Assembly: GCF_036373705.1 (NCBI RefSeq) | Contig: NC_089858.1 | Coordinates: forward strand, 34,966,249 to 35,030,248 | Reading direction: 5' to 3' | Length of the DNA stretch: 64,000 nucleotides | Source of the DNA: Amia ocellicauda | Lineage: Eukaryota > Chordata > Actinopteri > Amiiformes > Amiidae | The notes under the pieces: model-generated | Told to the model about the DNA's origin: nothing | The model's database searches: none | Seen by the model: only the letters and a program-made list of their open reading frames with translations | In this document: in pieces, positions 34,956-49,100 of the stretch | How the letters are laid out: the number at the start of each line of letters is the position of its first letter | Position numbering within the stretch: position 1 is the first letter of the stretch | Position numbers and translations under genes: made by a program

Positions 34956-37900
34956 ATGGCCACATTCCGCGTACTGAGATCTGTCTACCGGTCCACCAAC
35001 CAGCAAGTGTGCCGACTGCATCTGTCAGCGACGAGGTAAGCGCACACTGATACGTTTCAGTTTAATACGCACACCCATAGATTATCCGCCTTACAAAATG
35101 TGTGTTTGTGTATAACTGTCTTGATGTGTCGAGAAGGTGTCACCTTCTTGTGTCACCCTGGTTCAAAAAGGGCTGCTCTCCACCCGTCCAGAACCAGAGA
35201 TCTGCGGCAGCTTAACACAGTAATCTGTTGCAAACCCTGCACACAGCGGGACGTTTGTGAAGTACTGGAGAGCAATGCGATGTGCAGGCTTGGTTACTAA
35301 AACAGAACAAGAGGGGCGATCAGTAACGGGTTGCAACCGGACACCCCATTCATTCTAACACACGGAAGTGAATGTATTTTTTTTAATTGCGTGTAATTCT
35401 GATTAAATAATATGCACCCCCCAGTGTGATGGATAAATAAAGCGCTAGTCGAGCGCCCCTAGCGGCCGGCCGTGGCTCGCACACTCGGCTGATGAAACCG
35501 GGCAGCAGCATTGCGCTGGTGTGACGTTTCAGCGACGCGCACGGCCGACCAGCACACGCTGTGCTTTCTTCCATTGCCGAAGCCAAGGGCAACCCCCCCC
35601 ATACATCAACTTACCCACTTTATCGGCCAGATCGCGTTACTGCCAGGCTAACGATGACGACGGCGTTTCTGTATTTTCTTAGCTCTGTATTTGTTTTATT
35701 TTCCCATTCAGGCGTAGATGATGATGGTAAACATGCATGCTTTTCTTAGTGCACGCCTCTAGTATGTGATCTGATCTGATCTGCAGCGCCCGTCTGGTTC
35801 TTGTAATGCACTCAGTTCACCCGTTTCTTTGTGCTTCTTATTTGGCAGCGCACGCGCCGGCCAGTACGTTCTGGAACAGGAAGCGCGAGCAGCCTCATTA
35901 GTAACACAAACTCCAGAGTTACTACCTTACAACACACAGTGCGGCCCCTCACCGCGCCCTTCTGCTTCCCTTTCCAGCAGCAGAAACCCTTTTACAGGCG
36001 GCTGATCAGGCTGTGATTAATATCATCAGTATTGTTTTCATGAAGCAATTTGTCATGAAATTGCAGAAATAAAACTAGTTTTGAAAGCTCTGCACTTGCA
36101 CTTCAACTGCGTGTCTGAAGCTCATCTCTAATAGTGTGTGCATGCATGCATGTGTTTAATATCAATAGGCTATGGTGTCTTGGCATTGGGAAGGCGCTGG
36201 GAGAAGGAAGGGTTATGTAATGCAGGGGACTCTGGGGGAGGGCTGTCGTTTCTGGGGTGGTCTCTTGGTTTTACTCCCAGTTTCCCTGCAGGCCCTTCTC
36301 CAGAGTGTGTCAGGCGTCTCCAGGCTTGTGGAAAGTTTTCTTCTGGCTGCAGTCCCGGTCTGAGGACCACACCCCCCTCCTCAGTCCTCCTTTTCTCCTT
36401 CCCTCCTGCCAGCCTGGCCGCTCATTGACTTTTCGGCCCTTGCACAGTCCTCGGCCCGCAGTGAAAATAGACACGCACGCATTCCAGAGGGCCGGTTGGC
36501 TGAGGGGTGTGGGGTGTGTGTATCAACATATACATTCCCACGGCCAGCACAGGCGTCCAACACAGCCTCTTGGCTAAATCGGGGAAGCAGGTGTTATATA
36601 TAGCTTTACATTTAGTTTACACGTGTGGACTGGATCCACAGTATAGCCCAGGGATAGAAATGTGCAAACTGTTTCTATCTGCACAGCAAGTCCCCACCTC
36701 CTGATAAGTTATCGCATCAACTTTTCAACTAAACATCTACTAAGAAATACAGTGCCACAGTATACCCTACCAGATTGCGTTGCTGCTGACAATGTTGCTC
36801 CACTGTCCTGCCCACACCTGTGCCTGTGCCACTTTAAACAACACTGTTTACTGAGTTAGCTGGGCTTCTTGTATCTTCATAGTGTTTTGAATTTTGCATG
36901 GAAATAAAACTGAAAAAACTGGAATAACCCAGCAAAAAACTGCAGCTGCAGCTCCAGATGCTTTTGGCACGAGAAGCATTTCATTTTGCCAACTAACACA
37001 TCTCCGAGGACATCTCTACCTCCACAGGGCTGTATATGTGCACATGTGTAACGTGGCGTTTCTGTGCTCTCTCCAGGCAGGAAGCGGTGGTCATCTCGGG
37101 CAGGAAGTTGGCACGTCAGATCCGCGAGGAGGCTCGGGGCGACGTGGAGCAGTGGGTCTCCGCCGGCAACCGCCGCCCGCATCTCAGCGTGGTTCTGGTG
37201 GGCGACAACCCGGCCAGCCACTCCTACGTCCTGAACAAGACCCGCGCCGCCGCAGATGTTGGTACGAGACTGCTCACTCTTTCCCCTGCACACTTTTTTC
37301 CCTTTTTTTTTTCTACAGCTGTTTGTTACTTAGTTTGGTAATGCATTTTTTGGGGGTGGATGAAAGTAATAATAAAAAAAATAAATAAAAAAAAAAAAAT
37401 GCAATGACAATCAAATTTCTTGAGTTGGGACACAAACTAAGCCAAGAAAGCCTGGTGTAGCAGGAGGGGCGTCCTGACCCAACGGGGACCTTGCTGCCGG
37501 GCCCGGCGGGGCTGTGATAGGGTATCAGCTGCAGGGTGGCGGTCACAGATAAGAACACAGGCTGTGGCCGGGTGATGCAGGAGGGGTGACGGGGCGACTC
37601 CTGTAGTCGTGTCGGTTTCTTGTAACACGCCCTCTTGATCTCCGCTCTGCACATCTCTGGTTAGTAGGTTGTACCCTCCTGGCACACTGTAGATCAACTC
37701 CTCCCAGGTCAGGGCAGGGTGAGTGCTGTGTTTGGCAGCTTTTAACCTCTCTCTCGCTCTCTCTCTCTTAGGGATCAGCAGCGAGACCATTCTGAAGCCC
37801 AACACTATCTCGGAGGAGGAGCTTCTAGAGCTGATCCACAAACTCAACAGCGACTGCAACGTTGACGGACTGCTGGTGCAGCTGCCTCTGCCTGGTGAGG

Positions 37901-39419
37901 CCCCCCACTGCCCCGCCACCCCTCTGTCTGTCTGTCTCTGCATAGGTGGCTCAGAAGAGCTTTTCTTGAAAGAAGGGGGGAAAAAAAGCAGTTTCTTTCA
38001 TGTTGGGATGTTGTTATGGAACCAGTGTTTCACTGCAGCAACTGTCTTGGAACATTGTCCCATTGAGTGCCCTTTCTGACCCCATCCTTTCTTTCCCCTC
38101 TCTCCTGCTCAGAGCACATTGACGAGAGGAAGGTGTGCAACGCTGTGGTCCCAGGGAAGGACGTAGATGGGTTTCACGTGGTGAATGTGGGGAAGATGTG
38201 TCTGGACCAGAGCACCATGCTGCCTGCCACGCCTTCAGGGGTCTGGGAGATCATCAAACGCACAGGTGAGGGGCTGGACGGGGGATCAGGTGTGACTCGC
38301 AGTGCTGGTTTAATACAGCAATTCTGGTTTAAAGAGCTAAAGTAGAGGGACTTGGAACAAAGCAGAGCATTAAATAACCTGAGTGTAATTTGGGCAGAGT
38401 TTGTATCGGAGGGCAGTTTGGAAAGGCTGTGCTTATGCCCACTCCTCTGCACACCTCTCACTGTACCTAACCCTGTCTCTCTCTCCTTCTCTCTCGCTCA
38501 GGCATCCCGACCCTGGGGAAGAACGTGGTGGTGGCGGGCCGCTCGAAGAACGTGGGGATGCCCATCGCCATGCTGCTGCACACTGACGGCCGGCACGAGA
38601 GGCCAGGAGGTGAGACCCCCCCCCCCCCCCATTTGGTTGTGTCGCCGGTCTTAAGTCTTAAGGTGATCATGGCGACCCGAAAAACTCATTCCAGGAGCCA
38701 CAGTCTGAGATGCCTTTCCGACCTCTAACCCTGTTCCCCTGCCTCTCCCCTCCCAGGCGACGCCACAGTGACCATCTCCCACCGCTACACGCCCAAGGAG
38801 CAGCTCCGGCAGCACACCAGGATCGCCGACATCGTGGTGGCGGCAGCCGGTGAGTTTTGCCCAGTGTGAGTGAGAGGGAGGTGGAGAGAGAGAGGGTGCA
38901 CGAGTGAGAGGGAGGTGGAGAGTCTGTGCCTGTGTATGTGTGTGTGTGAGTGACTGACCGTGGATCCTCACTCTGCCCTCGCAGGGATTCCCAACCTCAT
39001 CACCGCGGACATGATCAAGGAAGGAGCCGCTGTGATCGATGTCGGGATCAACCGGGTCCAGGATCCGGTCACCGGGAAAGCTAAGCTGGTCGGGGACGTG
39101 GATTTTGAAGGTGCGGATCTTAGAACTCCTGTGTAAAATTCGGGATGATGATTACAGGGGGGCAGGACACATAACCACAGATTCCCCACTCATAAAAAGA
39201 AAAGCAATTGCCAAAGCAGTCATACAGGGCATCTCCATAAAATGACTCACAGCCTCTCTCTACCCTTCCCCCCCAGGTGTGCGTCAGAAGGCGAGTTACA
39301 TCACGCCGGTGCCGGGCGGTGTGGGGCCCATGACGGTGGCCATGCTGATGAAGAACACCATCATCGCCGCCAAGAAGATGATCGTCCAACCGGAGCGTCT
39401 GCGCATGGCCGCCTCCTAA
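34956..39419 (+). CDS. mthfd2: Mitochondrial methylenetetrahydrofolate dehydrogenase/cyclohydrolase
   Basis: The enzyme oxidises methylene-THF to methenyl-THF and hydrolyses it to 10-formyl-THF in mitochondria. Eight exons join in frame to 336 residues: 34956-35035, 37077-37261, 37772-37894, 38113-38265, 38502-38609, 38757-38849, 38985-39110 and 39277-39419. The N-terminus ([20 protein letters not shown]) is basic and Ser/Thr-rich, as expected for a matrix-targeting peptide. Visible motifs include the active-site [15 protein letters not shown] with the YxxxK pair, [29 protein letters not shown], the Rossmann-type [17 protein letters not shown] and [17 protein letters not shown]. The insert [19 protein letters not shown] is typical of the mitochondrial bifunctional enzymes. 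MTHFD2L is the close paralogue; the SLC4A5/MOB1A neighbourhood favours mthfd2. It is convergent with slc4a5. Confidence 0.96.
35036..37076 (+). other. mthfd2 intron 1
   Basis: A 2.0 kb GT-AG intron. CpG content remains raised to about 35650 and then falls. No repeat family or additional exon was recognised. Confidence 0.6.
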
Positions 39420-40835
39420 CCGCGGCCCCCCCAACCGTCCCACCCCTCCTCACTCCGGCCCCCCGATTCTCGCCACGCAACATTCCACTCCCCCCCACTT
39501 ACCGCAATCCGTGTGATGCAGACAGAGGCCGACAGCATTGCAATATCTTATTTATTTACTCGTCACTTCATGTTATTTATTATTTAATGTTACTTTCCGT
39601 ATGTTGGCGTTACAGTGTTTGTTACAGTGCGACTTTTTTTGTTTTGAGGCGAAGAAGTTACTGCATATATTCTTTTTGTTAAAAGGTCTTTATTTTATTT
39701 TATCGTTTTAAGAAAAAAAACAAAAAAAAAAACAGGAGACGGTCATGATTTTGCCGGAAACCTTCCACATGCATATTACGGAGGTATAAAAATTATTAAA
39801 GCATGAAACACAGCGGGGGAGGGCAATGAACGGGCGCAGCGTCCCTTGGGTTCATGGTGCTACGGGGCTGCCGGGCTGCACACGTTGCACATGCGGTTCT
39901 CTGGTCGTGTGTTTCAGCAGACCGGTCCAGCTCGTCAGGACCGCCAGGCATTTGTCTTGGTGCTCCAGGAGAGACTGGGCGGAAATCTGGGTTCAACGCA
40001 GTCAGGGTTTTCAAAATCATCGCCTGATTGACCCACTGAGAAGAGGTTTACGCGTTGAATGATCTGCTGGTTCAGTTATTTGTTCTTAAGACTTGTTATG
40101 ATGGCCCAGCCAATCACAGTTCAGCCAGGCTGGCAGTCGGATTAGTCCATAACTGGGTTTAAGTGAGATGTGGGACGCTTCATAAGGGTTGTTAGAAGAT
40201 TGGTTTTATTTTGTGGTATGAAATTGGGTCCTTGTCTCTAGGATCCTGGAGTGGGGGGGCGGCAAGCATAGGAAAATGATCAAGAACAAAATTGGATCTG
40301 GGGCAGCCAGTAGGCAGGTCTCCCCTCCATGCTCGGATGCGGGAGGCGCATTCCTCGGGCCCAGGGAGAGAGGGGCTGTTCTGATCAGAAATCACCAGAC
40401 TGAGCAGGAGAACTGAGCTGCAGAAATCACCGACGGCACAGAGACCGGAGGGAAGCAAGGCAGTCGGCCGTGTTTTATACCTCACTTTGACCGTTCTTAG
40501 TGCATCTTTGATTTTAGAAGTTGACTGGTGGACTCCAATGCTCTGGCTTGGGCCGGATCCCTTGGTGAGGACGACCTCTTCAAGGGCTATGCAAACTGAC
40601 TGGTGCAACAGTTGCATATCAAATATTCCAAAGATTTTGGATTTTTAAATTTATTTTCAGTGGTTGTTTTTGGTGGTTATTTTATCAAGTACGAAAAAGG
40701 TGGAAACAAAAACAAAGGGAGACGATAAAGCTATGCATTATTCCTGTTTTCTGATTTTTTTTCTTTGTAAAGAATTTGCATATGAGATTTTTGTACTTGA
40801 AATATCCAAAAAATAAACCTTGAAATATGTAACGA
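39420..40835 (+). other. mthfd2: Probable 3' UTR of mthfd2
   Basis: ATTAAA occurs near 39796 and AATAAA at 40812-40817; the latter is the first canonical signal after the stop. No coding potential is seen. The predicted end abuts that of slc4a5 on the other strand. Confidence 0.5.
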
Positions 40836-40844
40836 GTTGGCATT

Positions 40845-42427
40845 TTTATTTATTTATAATGCTCTTTTTTTACTGGGTGTTGTGGCTGTGTTGCTAATGT
40901 ACTTTTGTCTGCAATACAACAATTCAGCAGTTCTGTTAAACGGGTACAAATGTGTTTTCCGTTTTGTGGTGGAAAACATTCAGAACGTCAGCAGAGAACA
41001 AATACAAGAATCTGCTTCAGTTTTTTTTTCCCCAAACATCAGTTTATTACTAAACTTGGTTAAATTCATCTTTACAACTCACATCAAATATACAAGTGAC
41101 AAGGAATTCAGATTTTACACCCACACATTTGACAAATGAATACATGTATTAGTATTTAACAGTGCAGACTATTTCAGGAATTACAAGCTATACATTTGTT
41201 TTTAAAGCTTTTACAACTATCAAGTTTTTTCTTTTCTTTTCATATTTTTTGTTTTAGTGGAGGGAGTTGGACGTTCGCAGAAGTCTGGAATGTTATCATG
41301 TGGTTTGTGAACAATATCCAAGCAGGAGAGAGGGGTCAGCCCCAGGCCAGGCTCCACAACTCGCCCACACCTGGCTGTGGACATCCCAGCCCACTGCACA
41401 GCGCTTCATGCCTACACCTGGCACGAAGATGGACGATGTTTCCATCTATAGTATTAAATTCCTGCTCCCATCTGCCTAAAAATGCTGTTACCTATACTGC
41501 AGCTGACAAAAGTGACACTGCACAGTAAATACCAAGCCCAGACGGGCAGCGGTGGCACAATGCCAAACTACAGCAGTGCCATCACAAACGCGTGCTGCGT
41601 CAGGGACACACCATGTCAGCATGAAGCGATGAGTGATGCAGCGCATTTCAACCATTCACACCAGAGCGCAGGTGGAAAAAAGTGCAGTGAGAAAGCAGAC
41701 TGATAGCCTGATTAAACCAAGGACAATGCTTTTTCAACGGAAATACATTTTTAGAAGATATATATAAATATACCCACGTAACTTTACAGGTAAGCGTGTG
41801 GGTTTTTTCCAAAGTATTATTCATTATGAACACTTACTGCAATCAATAAACATAGTATGAGCTTTTTCCTTTTAACTTAAGGAACAATTATGAAATTAGT
41901 TACTTATGAAACACCTTTACAAAAACACTGAAGACCTTTATGTATGTGCGCGTGTGTGTGTGTGTGTACACAATGACCAGCCTGGTACGAAGCCTCCCTA
42001 CAACACACAAGCAGACGGTCTCAGGCCTTGCTACTTGCAAAAGCATCTTGTCACACCAACTAGGGATTTATTTCCCCATCCTCTAAAACCCTATTAATAA
42101 CAACTCCTCTGAACCCTGAAGAGGATAAACAATGGTTTTACATAGGTTGGAAAACAATTGGGGAACCCACATTTTGGGGTTATGTTACAAAATACAACAG
42201 CCTGGTACTTTACTTCAGGATTATAATTTTGAGCGTTCCTGATTTTGTGGGGGTAGAGCAGGAGGGACAGCTGGCAGGGTACATGCTGGGTGAGTTTTAA
42301 TGACAACTTTAAAAACAGCCTTGCTGGGATCTCTGGGAGATCCAAACCAAAAAGACACTGACAGTGTCTACCACACACAGACACACATGCACTGACGGAC
42401 ACTCTCTCTCTCTGTCTCTCTCTCTCC

Positions 42428-42458
<31 letters not shown>

Positions 42459-43187
42459 TCACGCTCTCTCTCTCTCCCTCCCTCCCCGGGACATTTGCAT
42501 TACATTTTGCCATTCTTGCTGCCACTACGGTGATTACGGACGGTCCATATGAAGTGAGTATATTAATCAACCTGAGACAGACGGATGACATTTTTACTAG
42601 CTGGTTGCCTACAAATTTAAAAAACAAAATAGAGCATGAAGAAGATAAGATTTGAAGGCCACAGTCTTGGGTTGAGCAGAGTAATTGAAAGTGAAAGAAA
42701 AAGAGAAAGAGTGAACAAGTCAAACTGCTTTTGCGTTTGCAAGTGACCGAGCACCAACAAAGCAGTTGGCTAACTGTAGGCAAACCATCTGACTCGTGTA
42801 CAGTGGAGAACAAGGACCCACATGGGTGCCCAAGCTGGTGCCCGAGAGTGAGTTGTGGCCGGGCACAGGCTCATGCTCATTGAACTGCAGCACAGTTTCT
42901 CAATTTCTGCCCCCTGGACAGCTCACTGGTCTTCTGATCCTAATGAGCTGGCCTCTTCACTGACCTCTCATCACACATTTCTTATTTGTCTATTTCTTAG
43001 TTTTTCCTCTGAAGTCTCTCAACAGGTGGAGGGCATGGCAAAGAGACCTAGAGGGCGGCCGCAGTCTGGAGCGGCTCGAGTGGCGCTCGTGTACAGCTAG
43101 CCAGACGGTCGTAAAGCGTGGATCGAGGCCGTTCTGTGAGGGCCAGTGGGAGTGGGGGGGCAGGGTGGAGGTGGGGGGGGCAGCGTG
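40845..43187 (-). other. slc4a5: Probable 3' UTR of slc4a5
   Basis: On the minus strand AATAAA is read at 40854-40849 and 40850-40845, and another at about 41046-41041. No exon of another gene was recognised between these and the slc4a5 stop codon. A GA/CA-rich microsatellite block lies at 42400-42480. UTR length is inferred. Confidence 0.4.
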
Positions 43188-46100
43188 CTATAAGGTGGTC
43201 TCGCTGCCCATGTCCCTGTGGCGCCTGTCTGTGTCAGTGTCATCATAGTCGGACTCCATCTCTATCTTCACCTGGGGCACGGAGCAGGCGGCGTTCCGGG
43301 ACAGGCTGACGGCGGGGGAGGATGGGCACGAGATCTTCAGGTGCAGAGTGATGCTGGAGTGCAGAGTTCAGAACAACAACTGGGTTAAAACATAGCCGTG
43401 CCCAGTCTGAGCCTGCTCACCCTGCTCCCGCTGAGATATGCAGTTGGTTATTTTTCCCCTCTCCCCCATTACCCACTGTCCCTGTTTAGCTGCTTGCCCT
43501 TGTTTGAGCAGTGAATGACCATGAGATCTGTGGGTTAACAACACTCAGCAGTGATGTTACAGACGTGGCAGGAGCGGAACAGTCATATGAGAGCGGTGCT
43601 CTGAGATCGGACTGAGAAATGGATGGAGGTTTTGGTCGCCACCAATGTGCAAAAACCTGTTACAAGGCTCACATTTTCAAGAACTGAATCCTAATCTGCA
43701 AACCCGGAGACACGGACCCTGTTTACGAACAGTCTGACACTTACTAATACTGAAACAACACGATTATATTGGTGTGAACAGGTTTTCTGACCCTGCCGGT
43801 GCAGAAATGTGTGACATGTAATTGAATTGAGAGAGAAGAGAAGAATGGAGAGGGAGGGAGTGAGGAACACAGAGGGTTGGAGGGAGGAGCACAGGGAGGC
43901 GGGCCCAGGGGATAAGGGTGCAGCAACTAAGCAGCAGCATAGATTGTTCTCCAGGTGGATGTTGCCCCTCAGCTGAATTCTAGATCACTGCTGCAAAACT
44001 ACCAAGAATCCTCTCTGTGAGTACTGTCGGGCTCCCAATGCCTGACTGGCCGGTTCCCTCCTCACTCGCCCTCTCGATCTCCTGCGTAGTGAACAGCTGC
44101 TAGGCAGTAGCCACACTCATAGCCAGCTGAAGCGCACTGGGCACTGTCACATGAGCCTCCTGTTTGCAAAGCTTTTAGGGACAGGACTAGAGCTATAGAA
44201 ATGCAAGGTGATATAATTATTATTGTTATGAGAATAAATAACAAGCGTGTGATTAGATTCAGCTGTAGGGCTGTCAACAGTCAGAGCTGCCCTCTCCCTC
44301 AAGGCGAGGCTGTGGCAGTGCCAGTGTATAGGGAGGCCTATTCCACAGGGGCTCGGGTGGGAGGGGCAGGGCAGCCCTATGCACACAAGCAGCTCAGACG
44401 TCAAACACGGGTCCAAGAAATGGGCAATTCCAGTTCCAACCAGTCCCTAGAAAAAGAATGTGATTTATTTTCAAAGATTTGTATTGCAGCCAGAATTTTT
44501 TTTTGTCTAGTAACACTATTGTAGCTTTCTTAGTTCATCACACTCCTGGTCTTTCTTTATTCATTTAATTAATTAGATTTAAAAATGTATCTATATTCAA
44601 CTGGGCACTGGAAAGCAATGCAAACTTCACAGATTTTGATTTCAAAGTGGAATTACAAGAGTTTACTACTAATAATGCTATTATTACTACTATTATTAAT
44701 GTTACAAATAAAATATACATCATGCAAAATACACTTATGATAGGATAGTCTGAAGGACAGAATAATATAATGCACATATTATAGTTCTTTAAATAAAATG
44801 CCTTAGATTTAAGCAATACAACTATGTATTCAGTATAACACAATACACTGTGTATAACAAATAGGCAGAATTTGCTTCAGGCCACAATACAAAGGTTTAA
44901 AAATATTTTTTCCTCTCTTCTGAGGGGGCTGGCTGGAGAGGAACGGGGTAACAGCTGGGATGGTATGGCCTACGGGAAACCCCCCCACCAACCCATAATG
45001 AATGCAGTTGTCTGCTTGAGGCTCACTGCCAGGCTGTCAGGAACAGAGGCGTTTGTCTGTGCTCAGTTTTGTGCTCGGCATTGTGTCTCTCATTTGTGTT
45101 CTCCCTGTATCATCATTATTATTATTATTATTATTATTATTAATTTCTTATTGTCATTTAAAACCTCTGAACAGGGATGACAGATCTCACCACGCTGTCA
45201 GGACTAAGCCCTAGGCAGTCCTTGCAAAGCCCTTACACAGACACACCAGAAATGCATCCTGTCTTGTCATTATATATGTAGCAGTCTAAATCCATTACAC
45301 ATCCTTCACTTTAATCATTTTAATTATAGCCACGCTTTCACCTGCACATTTTAACTTGTGTTCTCCAGTCCCTGAGCCATGCAAAACAGAGCAACCGGAT
45401 CTAAATGGAAGACTATTTAAAGCCACTGTGTCGCCTGTGACGGGGAGTCCACTCCCAGAACAGCGCAGGTGCATGAAGCCGAGGCAGTGAGAAGTGATGG
45501 GGGGGATGGAAGAACCCACAGAACAAAAAGTTAGTTTTAAATCCTCATCGCCTGTTCTCGCCTGCACTGCTCACTGGTTGTTTGTGTGAGTCTATCAATC
45601 TATCTATATATCTCTGTGACTTTATATCTTGACGATTCTTTGTATTTTAATTACTTTTAATAACAATAAACACATTAAATAGTCATCTGTCTGGCCGCTA
45701 ACGTCATTCTCTCTCTGTAGCACTCCTGCCGGGGTTTTGGGTGCTACATTCTGGAGTAGTTGGGTAATTCCCATAGGGGGCGCTACATTTGGCATAGTCA
45801 GCAGGACGATTCCCAGATTGAGAGCATGATGTGGTTTTGTTTTCTGATCATTGCAGGAATATTTCTAAATTTACACATGAGTTGGGCTAAAATAATAAAA
45901 GAAAAACAGCAGCTTGCACAAGAAGAGTCAGGGAGGAGGAAAGATTTATGCTATCTTCGTGCTGTCTGTCAGACAATTAGGATTGTCATTTAGGGGGACA
46001 GAATAGACAGAATATTTGTTTAACCTATTTGCACTGATTTTAGGCCTTTTTAGGTCACCAATTATTCTTGCACTTTGTCCTTCAGTAGACATGGCTGAAC

Positions 46101-49100
46101 TGGAGAATTTAAAAACACAACTACAGCTATTAAAGGCTGATAATGAGAGACTGGCCCGTGAGCAAGATGACTCCAGATTAAGACCAGAAAGACCCAAGTC
46201 CTAACATAAACGCTGTGGAGACCCCATCTCCACATTTGTGTAAATGCCCTGAGAGCCCAAGTCCCCAAACATTTTTGGGAAAACAACTTTTGAGTGTCTA
46301 TCTTCATTTATCTGAAGGGAACCTGTGTAGAGAAGCAGTAATGATTCTGGCTCTTAGGAGCACCTCTTCCCCTGCACCAAACTATAGGGTGGCGTAGTCA
46401 GGTATAGCCCATAGGGGGCGCTACATACACAATAAGTGGTATCACAGTGCGGTTAAACACTATAACCGAAGAACACATCCCAGTATAATCCTACAGTTTT
46501 GCTACAACAAGATTATGTGCACAATATTACCAGAATTGGGCATATAGAGAAAAAATAAAGATCATAATCATAACGTGCAGAATGAATTCTATATGCTCGA
46601 TTCATTTCCAAACATTTTGCAGCTGCGGTTAGTTAGGTGTCGCAGGGCCGGCCGATTGAGTGCTGGCACTGCTGACTGTCCTTCCTGGGGGTCACAGGGA
46701 GGAGCTCAGCCAAAGTGTGGCACGAGCTGTGGCACGTCATCAGTCGAAAGAACAGTCAAGAGAGTAGTGCTGTTTAGGGGCTGCACCAACGACAACGACA
46801 ACAAACCGACTACAGCTGGGCAGGAATGTGAGAAGGGCAGAGAAGGGCGGGGGGGTTGGGGAAGCGGCTGTGGTTCACACAAGCGGACAGTACCGCTGCC
46901 TGAGCAGGGGTGAGTGAGTGTGTGTGTGTCAGTTCACTCCCACTGGCAGTGTGCCCCCCAGTCAGTAGTCTGCGTGCTGCCCGGCTGCAGGAGGTCATTG
47001 TAGGGAACGTGAAGCGTCACAACACAGTACCTGCGGTCCAGGTCGGAGTCGCTAGGTGAGCAGTTAGAATGAAGGTGCCCTTTGCCCTGCGGGAGAAAGA
47101 GAAAGAGTGAGAAGGAAGGCAAGAGACAGGAGCAGCAAATGGAGAGGAAGAAGAGGAGGGAAATGGAGAGAGAAAGTGGAAGCAAGAGAAAAAATAAGTG
47201 AAGAAGAGAAAGAGAAAGAGAGAGGGGCAAGGTACAAATGAAAGAGACCAGGGAAGGAGAGAGAGGTTGGACAAGGAGGAAACAGAAAGAAGGAAACATA
47301 AAAAAAAAAGAGTAAAAATGAGTCTTTCAGGCAATTCAACAAAAACAACAACAACAGCAGCAGCAATTAAATATGACAGCACATAACCCTCACACAACAC
47401 ACAGCACAAGTTGCACAGGTTTCAAAACCCCTCCCTCTAACCACAGGACACCGCTTTTAAAACAGCTCAAAAGCTGCTCCCAGCAAAAACTACACACTGC
47501 TTGACTGTGTGTAAGATGTGCTCAAGCGTCCCATCAGCGAGACGAGCCGTCTTACCATCAGACTCTGGAGAGCCGAGGAAGGAGGTGGGACCAAGGGCAT
47601 CCATGGGGATCTTCACTGGAGGAGGGGTGGGAGGCTGACACTGGGGAGAGACAGGAGACGCAGCCTATCAGCATGCAGGGGGAAGATGGGGGAGTGGTCA
47701 GGAATGGCCAATCAACACAGTGGAGGGGAAGCAGTGAACCAGTGTGCTGGGAGGGAAGGAAGCAGGCGCACAGGAAAACATATACTGGCCGATCAAAACA
47801 CAGGGAAGTCCGGGAATATATGACAACAATAAAGCAGCCCTTGCCCCAGCTGGCTAATGGTGAACTTTAAATAAGATTCCTTACCACAAACTGCCACTCA
47901 GAAACTTGGGAATCATTGCCCTGACCTTGCCACAGATTATATGATACTCTTAGTGCACGGCACACTTGTGAGGTCAGAACATCCTTCAGTCAGACACATG
48001 AAGCCAATTACTTTTCTTTACAGAGTTGGAATGAAACACCGGCCCATCTCTGACCTCATCGTCGCTGTCCTCCCCTCCTCCTCGGGACTTTTTCTTCTTC
48101 TTCTTGTCGTCCGCTTTCTTCTTGTCTTTCTCAGGCAGGATATCGTCCAGCCAGGCCAGGTCGTGCTGGGAGAACACCAGGTCCAGCATCTTCCGCACCA
48201 CTATCAGAGCCAGGATCTGAGAGAGAGAGAGAGAGGTAGGTAGATCACTGTCAGAGGAGAAAGAGAGAGATAACTGGCGATAAGAGGACAGGAGAGAGGG
48301 CTCTTACCATGACAGGGAAGATGATGGCAGCGACGGTGGATTTCAGGACCCAGAGCACGGTCAGGCACACCACCTGCACCACGGTAAACAGGTGCACTTT
48401 CCGCAGAGGGACGTGGCGCAGGTAGGCGTAGTCCGGCTGATGCTTGGCAGGCATCAGGTACAGCTTACACCTGTCCCAGAACTGAGCACCACACACAAAC
48501 ACACACACGCACACGCTTAGCACAGTGGAAAGCCAGGACACTCTGGGACAGGGCCAGCTGCACCTTAGGTATTGAAAACCTTGAAGTATTTTGGACAGCA
48601 GTTGTTCCCTTAACTGATCGTACGGACTTTGAGTGCTGAGGGGCAGCTGGGCCACTCGAGCAACACTGACAGGGGGCAGCTAAACTGCATTAGTTCTTGT
48701 GCAGCTGCCCACTGGCCCTCAAACCCACACCCACACGAAGTTCACCTTTCTTAACCACTGGAGGACTTGCTTAGCAGTCATACAACTTAAACACAAACAC
48801 TCCTGAAGTTTTCTCTACTTCGCCATTAATACAATATCATATGTACAGTGTGGAGCAAAGCGGCAGGAAGAGGCCGACTCTTAGGGACGAGGGTGACAGA
48901 AAGCAGCACTGTGGCGTACCTGTATGCCATTGAGGGAGGCCACGCCCATGTAGAGGAAGACGCCGTACAGCACCGGCATGGGAATGTACTGTGAAGCACA
49001 GGACAAAAAACACGGGATGAACATGGGGTGCCGAGGTAGACCCTCCAGAGAGCTCAAATGGAGCTGTTCAATCACTCTGGACCAGCTGGTTCAAATAAAC

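Noticed and set aside
46934-47030. Extension of the slc4a5 56-nt exon into the intron ([12 protein letters not shown] and on to a stop)
   Set aside because: The exon ends at a good donor (GTACTG) and joins in frame to the terminal exon ending ETTL; the read-through is best explained as intron sequence.
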